A stretch of 64,000 nt of DNA from an uncultured Lachnospiraceae bacterium (GTDB taxonomy: Bacteria > Bacillota > Clostridia > Lachnospirales > Lachnospiraceae): the NCBI GenBank assembly GCA_947594855.1, contig CANQEL010000009.1, forward strand, positions 22,860 to 86,859, read 5' to 3'. The first letter of the stretch is position 1, and every line of letters starts with the position of its first letter. The translations under genes and the position numbers were made by a program. Positions 26,351 to 36,558 of this stretch are shown one piece after another. The notes beneath the pieces were generated by a model that saw only the letters and a list, made by a program, of their open reading frames with translations, searched no databases and was not told the DNA's origin.

Positions 26351-26938
26351 TCACAATACGCCTTTTGTAGATTGTACTCCTTTTATACGCGGGTCTATAC
26401 ATGATGCATCACAAAGAGCCTTCGCAACCGCCTTAAATGCGGCTTCAACAATATGGTGTGAATTATTTCCATTTATTTTCTTTATATGGAGATTAATTCT
26501 TGCAGCATCTGAAAATGCATAGAAAAATTCCTTTACAAGCTGGGTATCAAATTCTCCTATCATTTCAGTATCAAGAGGAAGGTCAAAGTCCATATAATGT
26601 CTTCCTGATATATCAACGGCAGCCATAACAAGCGCATCGTCCATAGGAAGGATACAGCTGCCAAACCTCTTAATACCTTCCTTATTTCCAATCGCCTCAT
26701 TAAAAGCCTGTCCGAGCACTATGCCTGTATCTTCTACAGTATGGTGCCCGTCTGTCTCAAGATCTCCTTTGACATTAAGATTAATATCAAACAAACCATG
26801 TCTGGCAAATCCACAGAGCATATGATCAAAAAATCCAATTCCCGTATGTATGTCATAACTGCCGGTTCCGTCAATATTAATCTCCGCAGTAATATCAGTT
26901 TCCCTTGTTGTCCTTGTGACTTTAGCTAATCTGTCCAT
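26351..26938 (-). CDS. hisB: Imidazoleglycerol-phosphate dehydratase HisB
   Basis: A 195-residue IGPD, the sixth step of histidine synthesis. The metal-binding histidine motifs are visible: GIGFFDHMLCGFARHG, DGHHTVEDTGI, and INLHIKKINGNNSHHIVEAAFKA (cited as NNSHHIVEAAFKA). ATG 26938 is chosen because GGGG lies seven bases before it and the protein then begins MDRLAKVTRTT as in homologues; an ATG 18 bases upstream is also in frame. It follows hisD by 68 bases and precedes hisI by 15. Confidence 0.96.
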   Translation of the reverse strand: MDRLAKVTRTTRETDITAEINIDGTGSYDIHTGIGFFDHMLCGFARHGLFDINLNVKGDLETDGHHTVEDTGIVLGQAFNEAIGNKEGIKRFGSCILPMDDALVMAAVDISGRHYMDFDLPLDTEMIGEFDTQLVKEFFYAFSDAARINLHIKKINGNNSHHIVEAAFKAVAKALCDASCIDPRIKGVQSTKGVL

Positions 26939-27006
26939 TTCTATTCCCCATATCATTTATTTATATATTTAAAGTATATATTAAACCTTATAAAAAATCA
27001 ATATTG

Positions 27007-28302
27007 CTATTTGTCCTGCTGAAACCTTACTGCTATTGAATTTGCATGCGCAAAAAGCCCTTCGGCGGCTGCAAAATCAGTTATATCCTTATACACGGGT
27101 TCAAGCGCATCCCGCGAATAAGATATAACGCTGGATTTCTTAATAAAATCATCCACGCCAAGCGGTGAAAAGAATCTTGCAGTGCCATTAGTAGGCAGGA
27201 CATGGTTAGGGCCAGCATAATAATCCCCAAGCGGTTCACTGCTGTACTCACCGAGGAATACAGCGCCTGCATTTTTTACCTTTGTCATATCACTAAACGG
27301 ATCCTTTGTAACTATTTCAAGATGTTCGGAGGCAATATCATTTGCCATGTCTATTGCCTGTGACATATCATCAGCAATAATTATATAGCAGTAATTTTCT
27401 ATGGATTTATTTATAATATCCTTTCTCGGAAGAACCTCAATAAATTTTTCTATCTCTTCTGCGGTTCTGTAAGCAATTTCCCTGCTTGTAGTTATAAGTA
27501 TGGCAGACGCCATTTCATCATGCTCAGCCTGTGAAAGCAAATCAGCCGCAATATACCTTGGGTTGGCGGTTTCATCAGCCAGAACAAGTATCTCGCTAGG
27601 GCCTGCAACGGAGTCTATACTTACATTTCCATATACAGCTTTTTTTGCAAGCGCAACAAATATATTTCCGGGTCCGCATATTTTATCCACCTTTCGCACT
27701 GTCTGAGTGCCATATGCAAACGCAGCTATAGCCTGCGCTCCTCCCATTTTATATATAATGTCTGCGCCGGCTTCGCAGGCTGCAACAAGCGTGTTTGGAT
27801 TAACTTTCCCATCTTTACCTGCCGGAGTAGCAATCTGTATATTCTTCACCCCTGCAACTTTAGCAGGAATAACATTCATAAGAACCGATGAAGGATATGC
27901 CGCCTTTCCTCCCGGAACATACAATCCCGCCGTTTCAAGAGGAATTATACGCTGTCCGACAATAACCCCTTCTTTTGTATTGAACCAGCTCTGCCTTACC
28001 TGACGTTCATGAAAATCCTTTATATTTTCAATAGATTTCCTAATAACCTCAATAAGCCTGTCATCTACAACTGAATATGCTTCTTCTATCTCTTCTTTGG
28101 ATACAATAAAATTCGACTCATTAATATCTGCGCCATCAAATTTTTTTGTATATTCAAACACAGCTTTATCGCCGTTTAATTTTACATTTTGGATAATTTC
28201 ATCAACAACAGCCATATATTCATCATTATCTGAATGGCTTCGCTTTTTAAGCTCACTAAGTATCTCCCTTTTTATCTCTTCGTTAAGTTCAAGTATTTTC
28301 AT
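27007..28302 (-). CDS. hisD: Histidinol dehydrogenase HisD
   Basis: A 431-residue zinc enzyme performing the final two oxidations, histidinol to histidine, with NAD. The family signature around AEHDEMASAILITTS contains the zinc/catalytic residues, and YVPGGKAAYPSSVLMN, VDKICGPGN and SVAGPSEILVLAD are strongly conserved. The C-terminal YAGPNHVLPTNGTARF is also diagnostic. It lies between hisG (five bases) and hisB. Confidence 0.97.
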   Translation of the reverse strand: MKILELNEEIKREILSELKKRSHSDNDEYMAVVDEIIQNVKLNGDKAVFEYTKKFDGADINESNFIVSKEEIEEAYSVVDDRLIEVIRKSIENIKDFHERQVRQSWFNTKEGVIVGQRIIPLETAGLYVPGGKAAYPSSVLMNVIPAKVAGVKNIQIATPAGKDGKVNPNTLVAACEAGADIIYKMGGAQAIAAFAYGTQTVRKVDKICGPGNIFVALAKKAVYGNVSIDSVAGPSEILVLADETANPRYIAADLLSQAEHDEMASAILITTSREIAYRTAEEIEKFIEVLPRKDIINKSIENYCYIIIADDMSQAIDMANDIASEHLEIVTKDPFSDMTKVKNAGAVFLGEYSSEPLGDYYAGPNHVLPTNGTARFFSPLGVDDFIKKSSVISYSRDALEPVYKDITDFAAAEGLFAHANSIAVRFQQDK

Positions 28303-28307
28303 ACGTT

Positions 28308-28958
28308 TTATACCTGCCTTTCAGTAATTAACGCTTTTAAATCAGTTGTAATTTTAGTAATACGTTCCTGTTCCATTTTCATACTGACCTCATTTACTAC
28401 CATTCTTGCAGAACATTCACATATTGTTTCAAGAACTTCAAGACCGTTTTCCTTAAGTGTGGAGCCTGTCTCAACAATATCCACTATAACCTCTGAAAGC
28501 CCTACTATCGGCGCAAGTTCCACCGACCCGTTAAGTTTGATTATTTCAACTGTCTGATGCTTTTTATGATAAAAATAATCCTTTGCAATTGCAGGATATT
28601 TGCTTCCTACCCTTATAAGGGCCTTATGCATAAGAAGCTCCTTTGCATCATGCGGACCGGCAACACACATACGGCATTTGCCAAATCCCAGGTCAAGCAC
28701 TTCATATAATTTTCTTCCCTCTTCAAGTATGGTATCCTTTCCCACAACCCCGATATCCGCAGCGCCATACTCAACATATGTCGGAACATCAGACGCTTTT
28801 GCAAGGAAAAATCTTAGTTTAAGTTCTTCATTTGTAAAAATCAGCTTACGCGTCTTTTCATCTTTCATTTCTTCACAGAAAATTCCTATTTCCTCAAGGA
28901 GGCTCATCGTTTTCTTTGCAAGCCTTCCTTTAGCAAGTGCAAATGTAATATATCTCAT
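28308..28958 (-). CDS. hisG: ATP phosphoribosyltransferase catalytic subunit HisG, short form
   Basis: A 216-residue short HisG lacking the C-terminal regulatory domain, so it needs HisZ, encoded just upstream. It joins ATP to PRPP in the first step of histidine synthesis. Motifs visible are [17 protein letters not shown] at the start, [16 protein letters not shown], and the PRPP loop segment [14 protein letters not shown]. Start codon and hisZ stop overlap (ATGA), so the two subunits are translationally coupled. Confidence 0.96.
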   Translation of the reverse strand: MRYITFALAKGRLAKKTMSLLEEIGIFCEEMKDEKTRKLIFTNEELKLRFFLAKASDVPTYVEYGAADIGVVGKDTILEEGRKLYEVLDLGFGKCRMCVAGPHDAKELLMHKALIRVGSKYPAIAKDYFYHKKHQTVEIIKLNGSVELAPIVGLSEVIVDIVETGSTLKENGLEVLETICECSARMVVNEVSMKMEQERITKITTDLKALITERQV

Positions 28959-30244
28959 ATGTCTGCCTCCGTTTTTAATATGTCCGATATTTTAGCATTT
29001 TCCATACGTTCCTCTTCGGGATATATTATACATGCATTATCCGGGTCTTTAATAAAGATTATTTTTTCAAATCGGTTTCGCAAGGCATATGCCTTATAAT
29101 CCTCAAGTGTCCTTCGTGAACTCTTTCTTATCAGGCTTATTCTTATACCTGCATTTCTAAGCTGTGATGCTACTGATATTGCAGACATCCTTTCATCAGG
29201 TATATATAATATAATATTTCCTGCCTGCTTTCCTCCGATTACGATTTTCTGTCTCTGCATAGCTATCATAAGCTGGTCTATACATATTGCAACGCCTATT
29301 GCCGCGCCGTCATGCCCAAACTGGGACAACAGGCTGTCATACCGGCCTCCGGTTGCAACAGGCTCGCCTGTTCCATATGTATAAGCCCTGAATATTATAC
29401 CCGTGTAATAATCATAACCGCTAATCATCCCAAGGTCACAATTCACATACTGGATAAGTCCGTAACTGTCTATGATTTTATATATCTTCTCCAGACGCTC
29501 TATTGCTTTTAAAAATTCTTCATTACTGCACTTTTCTTTCGCATATGAAATATATTCCGGATTTCCAAACATCTCCGGCAGCCTTATAAGCAAATCCTTT
29601 ATATTTTCAGGAACATTTTTGTCTGAAAGATACTGCTCTGCAGCAAATACATTTTTATTTGTAAGAAGCTCTTTTAATTCTTTAACCTGAACCGGATTAA
29701 GCCCTGTGCTTTCCACAAGACCCCCGAAGAATCCTGCATGTCCTATATCGACCTGAAACTCCCTGAGCCCTGTCTTTAAGAGACATTCTATAGTCATTGC
29801 TATCATCTCGGCGTCAGCATCAGACGTATCATCATTAATAAGCTCAGCCCCTACCTGCGTTACTTCTTTAAACTTACCTTGGTGGCTGTGGTTATTAATA
29901 TATGTATTTCCCGTATAACATAATCTTACCGGAAGCACTTCGTCTTCATAATATTTTGCAATGCTCCTGGCTATGGAAGGAGTAATATCAGGCCTTAACA
30001 CAAGTGTATTATTATCGCGGTCAAAAAATTTAAACATTTCATTTGATGCAACAGTACCACGTTCTTTATTAAAAATATCAAAATATTCAAAAGACGGCGT
30101 CTGTATATCATCAAACCCATAGCTTCTTATTACACTGTGTATGGTCTCCTGTATATTGTTCTTATCTTCACATTCATTTCCATATATATCTCTTACTCCC
30201 TCAGGTGTCTGAAGAAGTTCCGGGTGGTAAAAATTGTTATTCAT
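28955..30244 (-). CDS. hisZ: ATP phosphoribosyltransferase regulatory subunit HisZ
   Basis: A 429-residue histidyl-tRNA synthetase paralogue without tRNA-binding function, acting as regulatory partner of short HisG. It has class II synthetase-like motifs ([36 protein letters not shown]) but begins [12 protein letters not shown] and lacks the usual HisRS anticodon domain context. HisG overlaps its end by four bases, which settles the choice of hisZ over hisS. It follows ftsY by 28 bases without a visible promoter, so the his genes appear embedded in a housekeeping operon. Confidence 0.92.
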   Translation of the reverse strand: MNNNFYHPELLQTPEGVRDIYGNECEDKNNIQETIHSVIRSYGFDDIQTPSFEYFDIFNKERGTVASNEMFKFFDRDNNTLVLRPDITPSIARSIAKYYEDEVLPVRLCYTGNTYINNHSHQGKFKEVTQVGAELINDDTSDADAEMIAMTIECLLKTGLREFQVDIGHAGFFGGLVESTGLNPVQVKELKELLTNKNVFAAEQYLSDKNVPENIKDLLIRLPEMFGNPEYISYAKEKCSNEEFLKAIERLEKIYKIIDSYGLIQYVNCDLGMISGYDYYTGIIFRAYTYGTGEPVATGGRYDSLLSQFGHDGAAIGVAICIDQLMIAMQRQKIVIGGKQAGNIILYIPDERMSAISVASQLRNAGIRISLIRKSSRRTLEDYKAYALRNRFEKIIFIKDPDNACIIYPEEERMENAKISDILKTEADI

Positions 30245-30272
30245 ATCATTACATCCTCATGTTTAGTCATAT

Positions 30273-31202
30273 TTATTTGGGAAGTTCAAACAAGGCATTT
30301 ACAAATGCTTCCGAATCAAATTTCTGCAGGTCATCTATTGATTCACCTATACCTATATATTTTACCGGTATATCCATTTCCGACTGTATCGCTATTGCAA
30401 TACCGCCTTTTGCCGTTCCGTCAAGTTTCGTAAGAACTATTCCGGATATATCTGCGACCTCATTGAACTGTCTTGCCTGAACCAGGGCATTCTGTCCTGT
30501 AGTTCCGTCAAGTACGATAAGCGTCTCAAGATGCGCCTCCGGATATTCCTGCCTGATTATACGGCTTATCTTCTTAAGTTCTTCCATAAGGTTCTTTTTA
30601 TTATGGAGTCTTCCTGCGGTGTCACATATAAGTACATCCACATTACGCGCCTTTGCAGCGCTTACAGCATCGAAGACAACAGAAGCAGGGTCTGAGCCTT
30701 CACTTCCGGCAATAATATCAACATTAGCACGGTGCGCCCATTCAGTCAACTGTTCTATTGCAGCGGCCCTGAAGGTGTCCGCAGCGGCTACCATTACTTT
30801 TTTCCCGGATTCTTTAAGCTGTCCTGCAAGTTTTCCCACAGATGTGGTTTTACCGACGCCATTTACTCCTATCATAAGAACTACCGATTTTTTATTTTCA
30901 AAATCATATGCCGATTCAGAAACTTTCATCTGCTCCTTAATAGTATCTATTAAGAGTTCTTTACACTTTGCAGTTTCCTTTATTTTATTTTCTTTTACCT
31001 TTTCCTTTAACCTTGAAGTAATATCGTTAGTAACATTGATTCCCAGGTCTGCCATAATCAGAATCTCTTCAAGCTCTTCATAAAAATCATCATCTATTTC
31101 AGAAAAACCATTAAACAGTGAATCTATTCCTCTCACAAGATTTTCCCTTGTTTTTGACAAACCACTTTTTAATTTTCCAAAAAATCCTTTTTTTTCACCC
31201 AT
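30273..31202 (-). CDS. ftsY: Signal recognition particle receptor FtsY
   Basis: A 309-residue SRP GTPase that docks the SRP-ribosome complex at the membrane. The NG domains are complete: GVNGVGKTTSVGKLAGQL (P-loop), DTFRAAAIEQL, DTAGRLHNKKNLMEEL and VLTKLDGTAKGGIAI. The acidic A domain found in E. coli is absent and the N-terminus is short and basic, common in Firmicutes. It starts within the smc stop (one-base overlap), the usual rnc-smc-ftsY order. Confidence 0.97.
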   Translation of the reverse strand: MGEKKGFFGKLKSGLSKTRENLVRGIDSLFNGFSEIDDDFYEELEEILIMADLGINVTNDITSRLKEKVKENKIKETAKCKELLIDTIKEQMKVSESAYDFENKKSVVLMIGVNGVGKTTSVGKLAGQLKESGKKVMVAAADTFRAAAIEQLTEWAHRANVDIIAGSEGSDPASVVFDAVSAAKARNVDVLICDTAGRLHNKKNLMEELKKISRIIRQEYPEAHLETLIVLDGTTGQNALVQARQFNEVADISGIVLTKLDGTAKGGIAIAIQSEMDIPVKYIGIGESIDDLQKFDSEAFVNALFELPK

Positions 31203-34200
31203 TATTTTTTCACATCCCTTTCAAGCTGTTGTTCAACAAGGTCTACTGAAACAAGTGTTGACACACCTTTTTCCTGCATTGTTATTCCATAAAGCGTATC
31301 CGCAGCCGCCATAGTCCCCTGCCTGTGCGTAATAACTATATATTGTGACTTGGCCTTTAATTTATTCAGATATCCTGCAAAACGTTTTATATTAGAATCA
31401 TCAAGCGCAGCCTCTATTTCATCCAGCATACAGAACGGAGACGGTTTGAGATTCTGTATTGCAAAAAGTATGGCAATAGCTGATAAAGCCTTTTCACCGC
31501 CGGAAAGCATGGATACACTTTTCAGTGTCTTTCCGGGAGGCTGTGCAATTATCCTTATTCCTGCATCAAGAATATCCTCATCTGCCGTAAGCTCAAGCAT
31601 ACCTTTTCCGCCGCCAAAAAGTTCACGGAATACTATATTATACTGCTCATTAATTTTAGCAAATTTTTCAGCAAATACTACTCTCATCTTTTCTTCAAGC
31701 TCTTCTATAAAAGAAAGCAGCCTTTTTTCCGATTCAATAATATCATCATGCTGGGTCTTCATTATATTGTAACGCTCAGAAACATTTTTATATTCTTCTA
31801 TTGAATTAACGTTTACATCCCCAAGGTTCTTTATCTTATGCCTTAATTCCTGTACATCCTGTTTAAGGCTGCTGTATGAAATATTTTCATCAGGCCTGAA
31901 CTGCTGCGCACTTCTGTATGTAAGTTCATATTCATTCCACATATACTGGTTCAATGCATCAAACTGCGACTGCAGTTTTTCATTCTGGTTATTAAGCCTT
32001 ATCTGCTCTTTTTCCAGTTCATTGCGCATATCGGCATACTTTTCCCTTTCTTCCAATGCCGTTTTCTGCTGTTGCAAAAGTTTCTGGTAATTTTCCTTCG
32101 CTGCTGCAGTCTTTGCTATCAGTTCTTCTGTATTTTTATTCAAATCATCTATTGTCTGTCTTAATATGATTATATCTTTTTCCTTTTTATCAATAGTTTC
32201 CTTTGCAAATGACTGACCTTCACTTATATTTGCAATATCATCTTTAATACTCTTTATAGAAGCTCCCGCTCTTTCCAGTTTTTCATCTACAAAACCAATG
32301 GTCTGCATAATTGCAATTCTGTCAAGCCCTATCTGGTTAATTACATCATGCATTCCGGCGCGCTTTTTCTTATTCTCTTCAAGCTTTTCATTAAGCTCAT
32401 TAATTCTTTCCGTACACTTCTCATTTTCAATTTCATTTTGTCTGAGCCTGTCAGCAAGTGTATCAAGAGATACCTCTATATCCTTTTTACCTGCCTCAAG
32501 CTTAGCTCCATCATTTTGCGCAGATTCATAATCATGCCTGTGTGTCATAACTGCTTCTTCTGCCTGTGAAAGCTGTATCTGAAGTGTATTAAGCTCAAGA
32601 CGCTTTGCATTAATTTCATCTTCCAAACCGCTTATTTCAGCCGCAAGCTCTTTATGTTCCGAATCATATCCTGACATAACCTTCTGTATTCTGTCAAGCT
32701 CATCTTTTATTTTAGCAAGATTCTCACCGAGTGCGCTAATCTCTCTTTTTCTACCAAGAAGATTGCTTTTATTTCTGTATGAACCGCCCGAAATAGAGCC
32801 GCCAACATTAAGAAATTCTCCCGATAACGTAACTATACGCAGCGTATGTCTGTATTTCCCTGCAAGCTTGAGTGCATTATCTACGTTATCAACCAATATA
32901 AATCTTCCTAAAAGATATTTTATGACTTCTGAATATTTTTCATCAGTATTTACAAAATCAGACATTGGACCAAGTACGCCTTTTTCATTATCAAGCTTCT
33001 TATCATAATCTGCATCGGCAGTTATATCAGACAATGGAAGGAATGTTGCGCGCCCAAGCCTGTTTGTTTTGAGATATTCTATAAGCTCTTTTGCCGTTTC
33101 AGATGTGTCCGTAACAATATTCTGTATATTACCGCCAAGACTGATTTCAACAGCAGTTTCATATTTTTTATCAACCGAAATTATATCTGAAACAACGCCG
33201 ATTATTCCTTTATTTTCAGCCTTTTTCTCCATTATTTTCTTTACGCTTTCACCATATCCCTCATATCTTTCCGCAAGATTTTTAAGCGCTCTCTGTCTGG
33301 AATTGGTTTCATGGTACAATTTCTGCTGTTTCTGATAATTTTCCTCTTCAATCCGTCTTTTTCTCTCAAGTTCATGTATTTTAAATCTTAACGACTTTTC
33401 TTCATTTTTTTTATTTTCAATATATTCAGAACAGCCTGCTATATTCTCTTTCATCCCAGAAGTCTGTTCCTCAGCCTGGGCAAGTATGCCTTTAATTCTG
33501 AAAAGATTCTGATTCATCTCGGCCTTCTGAATAGAATTATGTTCAAGCATAGTCTCATATTTTTTCTGTTCGGATTTTATCTCAGACGACCTGTCCATAA
33601 GACTGAGTAAATATTTATTGCAGTTATCCAGTTCGGTTTCCTGCTCATTAATGACTCCAAACAATTCATTAATCTGTTCTTCAGCCTCACTTTTTTTTGC
33701 CTCATATTCATTAAAAATTTTTTCATTTTCACTTTTCTGAAGCAAAAGCTCTGATTCTTCATCCAATGAAACTGCCAGCTGCTCTTTAAGCGCGCCCAGT
33801 CTTTCAGCAAACTGCTTTTCATTCTCTTTTCCCGATTCAATCTGCTGCATAAAAAGCTTTATTTCACCTTCAAGCTTTTCAGCCTTAAGTTTATTATCAT
33901 TTATTGCCGTATTATCCGAATCAAGTTCTTCAGACGTAGCCGCAATTATCTTTTCAAGCTCATCCAGTCTGTTTCTGCTTTCGGCATAGTCCGCACCTGC
34001 TTTTGACAAATCCCTTTGTGAAATATCAACTTTTTCTTTTATTTCAGATAATTCTTTGCCTATACGTTCATAATCAAGTATGAACATATAGATATCCTTT
34101 GATTTTAACTCCTCATGAAGAGCAAGGAATTTCTTTGCTTTTTCAGACTGCTTTTGTAATGGTCCGACCTGAAGCTCAAGTTCTGAGAGTATATCATTAA

Positions 34201-34771
34201 CACGGATAAGATTCTGCCTTTCCGCATCCAGGTTCTTAACGGTCATTGCCTTTCTTCTTTTATACTTTACTATACCCGCTGCTTCGTCAAAAAGCTCTCT
34301 CCTGTCTTCCGGTTTACCGCTCAATATTTTGTCAATTTGCCCCTGACCTATAATGGAGTAGCCTTCTTTTCCGATTCCGGTATCAAAAAACATCTCTTTA
34401 ATATCCTTTAAAAGGCAGACGTTTCCGTTAATCAGATATTCACTTTCCCCTGAACGGTACACTCTTCTTGCAACCGTCACTTCTTCAAAATCTATAGGCA
34501 GAAAATGGTCTGAATTATCAAAAGTAATAGCTACATAAGCAAATCCTAACGGTTTCCTTGTCTCTGTTCCTGCAAATATTATATCTTCCATTCTGGTTCC
34601 CCTGAGCTGTTTTGCGCTCTGTTCACCCAGAACCCACCTTACTGCATCTGCAACATTACTCTTTCCGCTTCCATTAGGGCCCACTATTCCCGTAATTCCA
34701 TCCTTAAATTGAAACACCAGTTTATTGGCAAATGATTTAAAGCCGTGTACCTCTATACTTTTTAAATACAT
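31202..34771 (-). CDS. smc: Chromosome segregation ATPase SMC
   Basis: A 1189-residue SMC protein. The N-terminal Walker A is GPNGSGKSNVADAVRW, long coiled coils occupy about 170-500 and 660-1000, the hinge is around 515-640 (including GVVSDIISVDKKYETAVEISLG, cited as KYETAVEISLG), and the C-terminal head has SGGEKALSAIAILFAI and Walker B FCMLDEIEAALDD. As a dimer with ScpA/ScpB it organises and resolves the chromosome. The gene lies between rnc (25 bases) and ftsY (overlapping). Confidence 0.97.
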   Translation of the reverse strand: MYLKSIEVHGFKSFANKLVFQFKDGITGIVGPNGSGKSNVADAVRWVLGEQSAKQLRGTRMEDIIFAGTETRKPLGFAYVAITFDNSDHFLPIDFEEVTVARRVYRSGESEYLINGNVCLLKDIKEMFFDTGIGKEGYSIIGQGQIDKILSGKPEDRRELFDEAAGIVKYKRRKAMTVKNLDAERQNLIRVNDILSELELQVGPLQKQSEKAKKFLALHEELKSKDIYMFILDYERIGKELSEIKEKVDISQRDLSKAGADYAESRNRLDELEKIIAATSEELDSDNTAINDNKLKAEKLEGEIKLFMQQIESGKENEKQFAERLGALKEQLAVSLDEESELLLQKSENEKIFNEYEAKKSEAEEQINELFGVINEQETELDNCNKYLLSLMDRSSEIKSEQKKYETMLEHNSIQKAEMNQNLFRIKGILAQAEEQTSGMKENIAGCSEYIENKKNEEKSLRFKIHELERKRRIEEENYQKQQKLYHETNSRQRALKNLAERYEGYGESVKKIMEKKAENKGIIGVVSDIISVDKKYETAVEISLGGNIQNIVTDTSETAKELIEYLKTNRLGRATFLPLSDITADADYDKKLDNEKGVLGPMSDFVNTDEKYSEVIKYLLGRFILVDNVDNALKLAGKYRHTLRIVTLSGEFLNVGGSISGGSYRNKSNLLGRKREISALGENLAKIKDELDRIQKVMSGYDSEHKELAAEISGLEDEINAKRLELNTLQIQLSQAEEAVMTHRHDYESAQNDGAKLEAGKKDIEVSLDTLADRLRQNEIENEKCTERINELNEKLEENKKKRAGMHDVINQIGLDRIAIMQTIGFVDEKLERAGASIKSIKDDIANISEGQSFAKETIDKKEKDIIILRQTIDDLNKNTEELIAKTAAAKENYQKLLQQQKTALEEREKYADMRNELEKEQIRLNNQNEKLQSQFDALNQYMWNEYELTYRSAQQFRPDENISYSSLKQDVQELRHKIKNLGDVNVNSIEEYKNVSERYNIMKTQHDDIIESEKRLLSFIEELEEKMRVVFAEKFAKINEQYNIVFRELFGGGKGMLELTADEDILDAGIRIIAQPPGKTLKSVSMLSGGEKALSAIAILFAIQNLKPSPFCMLDEIEAALDDSNIKRFAGYLNKLKAKSQYIVITHRQGTMAAADTLYGITMQEKGVSTLVSVDLVEQQLERDVKK

Positions 34772-34796
34772 TGTTTTTCCCCCGAAAACGTAAAGT

Positions 34797-35474
34797 CTAC
34801 TTCAGCATCTGTATTGCTCTGTATGCTGCCTCTTTTTCTGCCTCTTTTTTACTGTGCCCCGTTCCTTTTGCCATCATCTGATCTTTCAGAAACGCCGCAA
34901 CAGTAAAACTTTTGTCGTGCTCAGGCCCCGATTCTTCAATAACTTCATATTTAACAGTTACGCCGTATTTTGCCTGAACAATTTCCTGAAGGACAGTTTT
35001 ACTGTCGAACATATCCATTTTTTTCTCAACATCATTAAGAACAAACCTGTTTACAAATTCAGTAGCTGCTTTTATTCCTCCATCAAGGTAAATTGCTCCT
35101 ATAACCGCCTCAAAAGCGTCACAGAGCAGGGATTTCCTGTTACGTCCGTTAGTATTTTCCTCTCCTTTTCCAAGATAAAGGTATCTGCCAAGACTGATTT
35201 TTACCGCAGCAAATGCAAGCGCATCCTCACAAACAAGGTTTGCACGCAGCTTAGTCATGTTGCCTTCCTGCATATCAGTATAATTTCTGTAAAGAAAATC
35301 ACTTGATATAAACTCAAGAACCGCATCACCCAAAAACTCTATTCTTTCGTTATAAAAATTCTTTGCCATTCCCTTTTCATTAGCATATGAACTGTGGGTA
35401 AGCGCAAGGCGCAGATAGTTGATATTATTAAATCTGTAATTAATAATATCCTGAAATTGGTTTAAATCACTCAT
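34797..35474 (-). CDS. rnc: Ribonuclease III
   Basis: A 225-residue RNase III, which cuts double-stranded RNA in rRNA and mRNA processing. The catalytic signature ERIEFLGDAVLEFISSDFLY is at about residues 42-61 and the second acidic cluster is in CDAFEAVIGAIYLDGG. A double-stranded RNA-binding domain fills the C-terminus (GTGHSKKEAEKEAAYRAIQ). It overlaps plsX by four bases and precedes smc. Confidence 0.96.
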   Translation of the reverse strand: MSDLNQFQDIINYRFNNINYLRLALTHSSYANEKGMAKNFYNERIEFLGDAVLEFISSDFLYRNYTDMQEGNMTKLRANLVCEDALAFAAVKISLGRYLYLGKGEENTNGRNRKSLLCDAFEAVIGAIYLDGGIKAATEFVNRFVLNDVEKKMDMFDSKTVLQEIVQAKYGVTVKYEVIEESGPEHDKSFTVAAFLKDQMMAKGTGHSKKEAEKEAAYRAIQMLK

Positions 35475-36484
35475 TTATCAATTTCCTTACTTATACAATC
35501 TTTAATTTTATCGTTTATATTATTCTCTACAAAATTCACGCATTGTATTATGGAATTGCATATTTCTATTGCTTCAGAGCTTCCATGTGTCTTGACCGCA
35601 AGACTTTTAAGCCCCAAAAGCGGCGCTCCGCCGTATTCAGATACATCAAAATCCTTTAATGTGTTTTTTAACGCTTTTTTAGACATAAGCGCCCCAAGCG
35701 TACTTATTTTAGTAGACATCATGCCCGCTTTAATTTTTTTCATAAGAGTAGTGGCAAGTCCTTCATACAGCTTTAATATAACATTTCCAACAAAGCCTTC
35801 ACATACGATTACATCAAATTCACCTTTGGGAATATCCCTCGCTTCAACGCTGCCGCAGAAATTGATTCCGTCACATTCCTTAAGAAGCGGAAATGTTTCT
35901 TTTACCAGGGAATTGCCCTTTTCTTCCTCTGTGCCAATATTTACTATTCCGACTTTAGGATTAGCCACTTTACATATGTTCTCCATATATAATGAGCCCA
36001 TCTTTGCGAACTGAACCAGATGGCTTGCCCTCGCATCTACATTAGCTCCGCAGTCAATAAGAAGCGAACCGCCCTTTTCAGTAGGTATAACTGTTGCCAA
36101 AGGAGTTCTTTCAACCCCTTTGATTCTTCCGATATAGCCAAGGCCTCCAACAAGTATTGCTCCCGTGCTTCCTGCAGATACAAATGCATCAGCTTCGCCG
36201 CTTTTTACAAGTTTCATGGCAACAACTATAGAAGAATCCCTTTTAGATTTTACTGCAACTGCCGGAGGTTCATTAAAACCAATAACTTCTGTTGCATTAA
36301 CCACGCTTATTTTTTCTTTATCATATTCGTATTTTTGTAATTCCTCATTAACGGAATCCTGTATGCCCACAAGTATAACTTTAAGTTTTTCAGCTTTTGA
36401 TACTGCAAGCACTGCTCCTTTTACAATTTCACCAGGGGCGTTATCTCCTCCCATTGCATCTACTGCAACTCTTACACAATCCAT
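35471..36484 (-). CDS. plsX: Phosphate acyltransferase PlsX
   Basis: A 337-residue enzyme that converts acyl-ACP to acyl-phosphate, the donor used by PlsY (encoded at 18.5 kb). It starts with VRVAVDAMGGDNAPGEIVKGA, and AFVSAGSTGAILVGG, GFVGNVILKLYEG and YGGAPLLGLK are family motifs. ATG 36484 is preferred over an adjacent TTG three bases upstream because GGAGG stands nine bases before it. It lies after the S1 gene, separated by 71 bases with a terminator hairpin. Confidence 0.95.
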   Translation of the reverse strand: MDCVRVAVDAMGGDNAPGEIVKGAVLAVSKAEKLKVILVGIQDSVNEELQKYEYDKEKISVVNATEVIGFNEPPAVAVKSKRDSSIVVAMKLVKSGEADAFVSAGSTGAILVGGLGYIGRIKGVERTPLATVIPTEKGGSLLIDCGANVDARASHLVQFAKMGSLYMENICKVANPKVGIVNIGTEEEKGNSLVKETFPLLKECDGINFCGSVEARDIPKGEFDVIVCEGFVGNVILKLYEGLATTLMKKIKAGMMSTKISTLGALMSKKALKNTLKDFDVSEYGGAPLLGLKSLAVKTHGSSEAIEICNSIIQCVNFVENNINDKIKDCISKEIDK

Positions 36485-36511
36485 CAAACAAAACCTCCGT
36501 ACATATTAAAA

Positions 36512-36541
36512 TGTGGCGTCTGAAAACACACAGACGCCACA
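36512..36541 (-). terminator. Rho-independent terminator after the S1 gene
   Basis: TGTGGCGTCTG (36512-36522) and CAGACGCCACA (36531-36541) form an 11-bp perfect stem with an eight-base loop. On the minus strand it is followed by TTTTAAT. It lies 18 bases after the S1 stop and before plsX, so plsX-rnc-smc may depend on read-through or a promoter I could not place in the 27 remaining bases. Confidence 0.75.
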
Positions 36542-36558
36542 TAATGATCTTATTATAA

